Positions 24,497 to 26,466 of a DNA stretch of 26,466 nt are shown in pieces; the stretch's first letter is position 1; the number at the start of each line of letters is the position of its first letter. Made by a program: the position numbers and the translations under genes. Source of the stretch: Treponema sp. (GTDB lineage: Bacteria > Spirochaetota > Spirochaetia > Treponematales > Treponemataceae); assembly GCA_023231445.1 (NCBI GenBank), contig JALNVF010000032.1, positions 1 through 26,466 on the forward strand. Direction: 5' to 3'. Below the pieces are notes generated by a model. It saw only the letters and a list, made by a program, of their open reading frames with translations. It was not told the origin of the DNA and did not search any database.

Positions 24497-24774
24497 CTGC
24501 GGAACTCCGTTTCAGGTGAAGCCACTGCAAGATCAGCTGTATGCATTTCGTATTTTCCCTCTTTGTCGAGCTTTGCTGCTGCCTTCAGGTGACGCATATT
24601 TTCTTCACTGTAGAACGGATCTTTCGCACTGATTTCGAATGGAATCCGCTGCTGCTGAACAACTGCTTTTGCAAAAAGGGTAAATGCAGTCGAAGCGGAA
24701 AGCCCCACTTTATCACAGAATTCGAGAAAACTGGTACGTGTTTCATCATCTAATCTGACACTTAATGTAGCCAT
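24493..24774 (-). CDS. RelB/DinJ-family antitoxin
   Basis: Antitoxin of 93 residues. The N-terminal ribbon-helix-helix ATLSVRLDDETRTSFLEFCDKVGLSASTAFTLFAKAVV binds the operator; the C-terminal part (PFYSEENMRHLKAAAKLDKEGK) should wrap the toxin. ATG 24774 has AGAGGT upstream; a longer frame to 24837 is rejected because the family begins at this Met. It overlaps the toxin start by 4 nt (GTGA), the usual coupled order. The combination of a RelB/DinJ antitoxin with a YoeB-like toxin is a common hybrid. Confidence 0.9.
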   Translation of the reverse strand: MATLSVRLDDETRTSFLEFCDKVGLSASTAFTLFAKAVVQQQRIPFEISAKDPFYSEENMRHLKAAAKLDKEGKYEMHTADLAVASPETEFRR

Positions 24775-24801
24775 ATTATACCTCTTTTGACGCTGATTGT
24801 A

Positions 24802-24844
24802 GTTGATATGTCTATAAAATATAACAGATGTTACCAAAAGTCAA
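24802..24844 (-). promoter_or_regulatory. Toxin-antitoxin promoter and possible operator
   Basis: Leftward -35 TTGACT (24844-24839), a 17-bp spacer and -10 TATTTT (24821-24816). Just downstream, GTTGATAT (24802-24809) and ATATAAC (24819-24825) form an imperfect inverted repeat that could be the antitoxin operator. Confidence 0.5.
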
Positions 24845-24915
24845 ATTGTTTTGTCAGTATGTTCCGGCTTGTTTGTTTTTAAGTCCTTTCTTGTTCAGGG
24901 AGCGCATCTCAGCAG

Positions 24916-24930
24916 AAAGAACTAAAAAAA
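24916..24930. repeat. 15-bp direct repeat, left copy
   Basis: AAAGAACTAAAAAAA here is identical to 26053-26067. The two copies bracket the duplicated MBL tail, the broken ATPase and the yoeB fragment. The right copy lies inside the SWIM-like reading frame. The stretch 24845-24915 shows no gene. Confidence 0.6.
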
Positions 24931-24931
24931 A

Positions 24932-24980
24932 ATTGAGTTTGTGTCGATTGTGTATACAAAGTAAAAGTGGGGTAAGTGTA
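24932..24980 (+). repeat. Duplicated tail of the metallo-hydrolase gene
   Basis: The 30 nt 24932-24961 are identical to 15230-15259, the end of the MBL gene, and encode IEFVSIVYTK followed at once by a stop. About 16 further nt (GTGGGGTAAGTGTATG) still resemble the sequence after the MBL gene. No other part of an MBL gene precedes it. Confidence 0.8.
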
Positions 24981-25038
24981 TGGAATTAAATCCATATATT
25001 GTTGAAAATTATAGAAATATGGAATATAATCCACTTAT
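24980..25038. repeat. Two near-palindromes ATGGAATWWAATCCA
   Basis: ATGGAATTAAATCCA (from 24980) and ATGGAATATAATCCA (from 25019) are 39 bp apart and nearly self-complementary. They also encode a 20-residue open frame with an internal repeat (MELNPYI, MEYNPLI) that stops before the ATPase remnant. Operator pair or start fragment of a lost gene; I cannot decide. Confidence 0.4.
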
Positions 25039-26015
25039 ATGAGTGAGAAAGAAATACTTGTGGCACGCAGCGGATATCTCGACTGGCTGTTCCACTGGAA
25101 AAAGCAGTTGACAGTCTGTATATAAAAGAAAACTGCGATGTCTATATTACCGGTTCGAACGCATGGTTCATGTCGGGAGAACTTGCGACGCTTCTTACCG
25201 GACGGTATATAGAATTGAAGATGCAGCCGCTTTCGTTTACCGAATTCTGCAGCGGACTTCCCGAACAGATGAATTCATCCTCAATTAAAGAACGATTTGA
25301 TTACTATATGGAGAACGGAGGCTTTCCGTACACACTGCAGCTTGCCGGTAGAAGCCGGGAAATCGGTGAATATCTGAACGGAGTATACAGTTCCATTCTG
25401 CTTAAGGATATTGTCGGACGTTTGAAAGTATCAGATGTTGACACGCTTGAACGGATCATCAGATTTCTTATACACAATACGGGCAGTCAGACATCGCCTG
25501 CAAATATAGCCAACACGCTTACTTCTTCCGGAAATAAAGTCGACCAGAAGACGGTAAGCAAGTATCTGCGGGGACTGTGCGACAGTCTGCTGTTTTATGA
25601 AGTGCCGCGCTGCAATATCAAAGGGAAACAGTTCCTGACAACGCAAAATAAATACTATCCGGTTGATACGGGACTCCGCCGTCTGCTTATAAAAACGACG
25701 GAACGCGATGCCGGTCATCTGCTTGAAAATATCGTTTTTCTTGAACTGATGCGCCGCAGCGACAAAGTGTACACTGGCCAGATTGATTCACAGGAAATCG
25801 ACTTTATAACCGAGTGTGGAAGTAATACTGCGTATTATCAGGTTGCACTTACAACGCTCGACGAGGAGACGCTTTCCCGCGAACTCGCGCCGCTGCAGAA
25901 AGTTCACGACAGCTATCCGAAATATCTTTTGACGCTCGATACGGTATTTCGTACCGCAGATTACAGCGGGATAAAAAAGCTGAATGTAATCGACTGGCTT
26001 ACCGGAAAAGAGTGA
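25039..26015 (+). pseudogene. DUF4143-family ATPase with P-loop region deleted
   Basis: ATG 25039 encodes MSEKEILVARSGYLDWLFHWKK, the usual N-terminal helix of this ATPase family. Within AAAAAGCAG at about 25099-25107 the sequence jumps, in another frame, to AVDSLYIKENCDVYITGSNAWFMSGELATLLTGRYIELKMQPLSFTEF, which is normally found after Walker B. Roughly 80 codons holding Walker A and B are missing. The rest is intact through the winged helix (NIANTLTSSGNKVDQKTVSKYLRGL), the nuclease-like part (QEIDFITECG) and the C-terminus. An internal ATG at 25170 could yield a 281-residue product lacking ATPase activity. The stop at 26013 is provided by the junction with the yoeB fragment. Confidence 0.85.
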
Positions 26016-26050
26016 AAATCCTGCCAAGCCTCTTCAATCCATCCAATATT
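26013..26050 (-). pseudogene. Fragment of a second yoeB-like toxin gene
   Basis: 36 of 38 bases match 24456-24493, the 5' end of the YoeB gene on the reverse strand. The reverse strand encodes NIGWIEEAWQDF against NIVWIEEAWQDF in the intact toxin. The start codon and the remaining 75 codons are absent. It abuts the ATPase stop on one side and the SWIM-like frame on the other. Confidence 0.8.
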
Positions 26051-26052
26051 GT

Positions 26053-26466
26053 AAAGAACTAAAAAAAGAAATTGATTATATTTTTACCAGTCATGAAGAC
26101 AACGGCGGTTTTATTGATTACCGCTCGGCGTCCGGCTTTGAACGCGATATCGACCGTTTCTTTTCAGATACAATTCTCCCGCTTTTGAAAAGCGGTCAGA
26201 CAGAAACCGTGTCCGGCCTGCTTATGCATCTGATAAAAAAGACCGGCAGTCTGCAGATTGATGACTCTGACGGCTGCATCACCGGTATTATGGATGAGGT
26301 TTCAGAGGCATGGAACACGCTGCTTGCTCAGGCGGATAAAAAACAGACAGCAGAGTACCGGAAATGGTTTGAGTCAAATATCGAAAATGACAAAATCGTC
26401 GATTACATTCAGGATGATTTGTACAGAATTTATTTTGAAAATTTTACCGATGAAGAATCATTAAAA
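26053..26466 (+). pseudogene. SWIM zinc-finger-type protein, C-terminal fragment, runs off window
   Basis: An open frame from KELKKEIDYIFTSHEDNGGFIDYRSA through GLLMHLIKKTGSLQIDDSDGCITGIMDEVSEAW to the window edge. The GFIDYRSASGFERDIDRFF and DDSDG motifs resemble the region C-terminal to the zinc finger in SWIM-domain proteins. No SWIM finger and no start codon are present upstream; the frame instead continues into the yoeB fragment and ATPase end. The 5' half has therefore been lost. The right end is cut by the window. Family assignment is from memory of conserved motifs. Confidence 0.55.

Noticed and set aside
24541..24753. Rightward 70-codon frame over the antitoxin
   Set aside because: Antisense of the RelB/DinJ gene without any motif.
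26258..26464. Rightward 68-codon frame at the right end beginning MMTLTAASPV
   Set aside because: It is out of frame with the SWIM-like coding sequence, which has recognisable motifs.

Overview
The window looks like part of a host-associated spirochaete chromosome, most likely Treponema. This is inferred from gene style: a YesMN/LplB-type sugar cassette, an RsmI-like methylase of the short 'YLIPS' type, and several DUF4143 ATPases in mid-GC DNA. No rRNA, tRNA or IS element is visible that would fix the genus.

Region 1 (1-10,940) is an orderly carbohydrate-use locus. A leftward GH5-GH42 pair (the GH42 gene runs off the left edge) diverges from a rightward set: an AraC-type regulator, a YesN-like response regulator, a YesM-like sensor kinase, two sugar ABC permeases and a solute-binding lipoprotein. 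There is no ABC ATPase, so a shared ATPase encoded elsewhere is presumed. The products suggest sensing, import and hydrolysis of a beta-linked oligosaccharide.

Region 2 (11,044-16,830) carries an RsmI-like methylase and a DUF4143 ATPase (leftward), then a class I methyltransferase, a metallo-beta-lactamase-fold hydrolase, and a second DUF4143 ATPase behind a 34-bp tandem repeat (rightward).

Region 3 (16,830-18,620) is eroded, AT-rich accessory DNA: a PD-(D/E)XK-like protein with a hairpin leader, then two unrelated 5'-truncated genes joined head to head near 18,310.

Region 4 (18,756-24,078) is the most interesting part. Five promoters, in both orientations, carry the same imperfect palindrome: half-sites close to CTGCGTAYCA and TGRTACGCAG, 5 nt apart. 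In each case the palindrome ends 6-7 nt before a TATAMT-type -10. They would drive a secreted protein, a triple zinc-finger protein, a uracil-DNA-glycosylase-like protein, a WYL regulator with a DnaQ-like exonuclease, and a second UDG-like protein with a macrodomain protein. The best palindrome is at the WYL gene itself. I infer one WYL-controlled regulon linked to nucleic-acid damage or defence. I do not recognise this combination as a described system.

Region 5 (24,054-26,466) is a recombination scar zone. It holds a second copy of a 44-bp hairpin repeat, a YoeB/RelB toxin-antitoxin pair, a duplicated tail of the metallo-hydrolase gene, a DUF4143 ATPase lacking its P-loop region, a fragment of a second yoeB, and a 5'-truncated SWIM-type protein gene running off the right edge.
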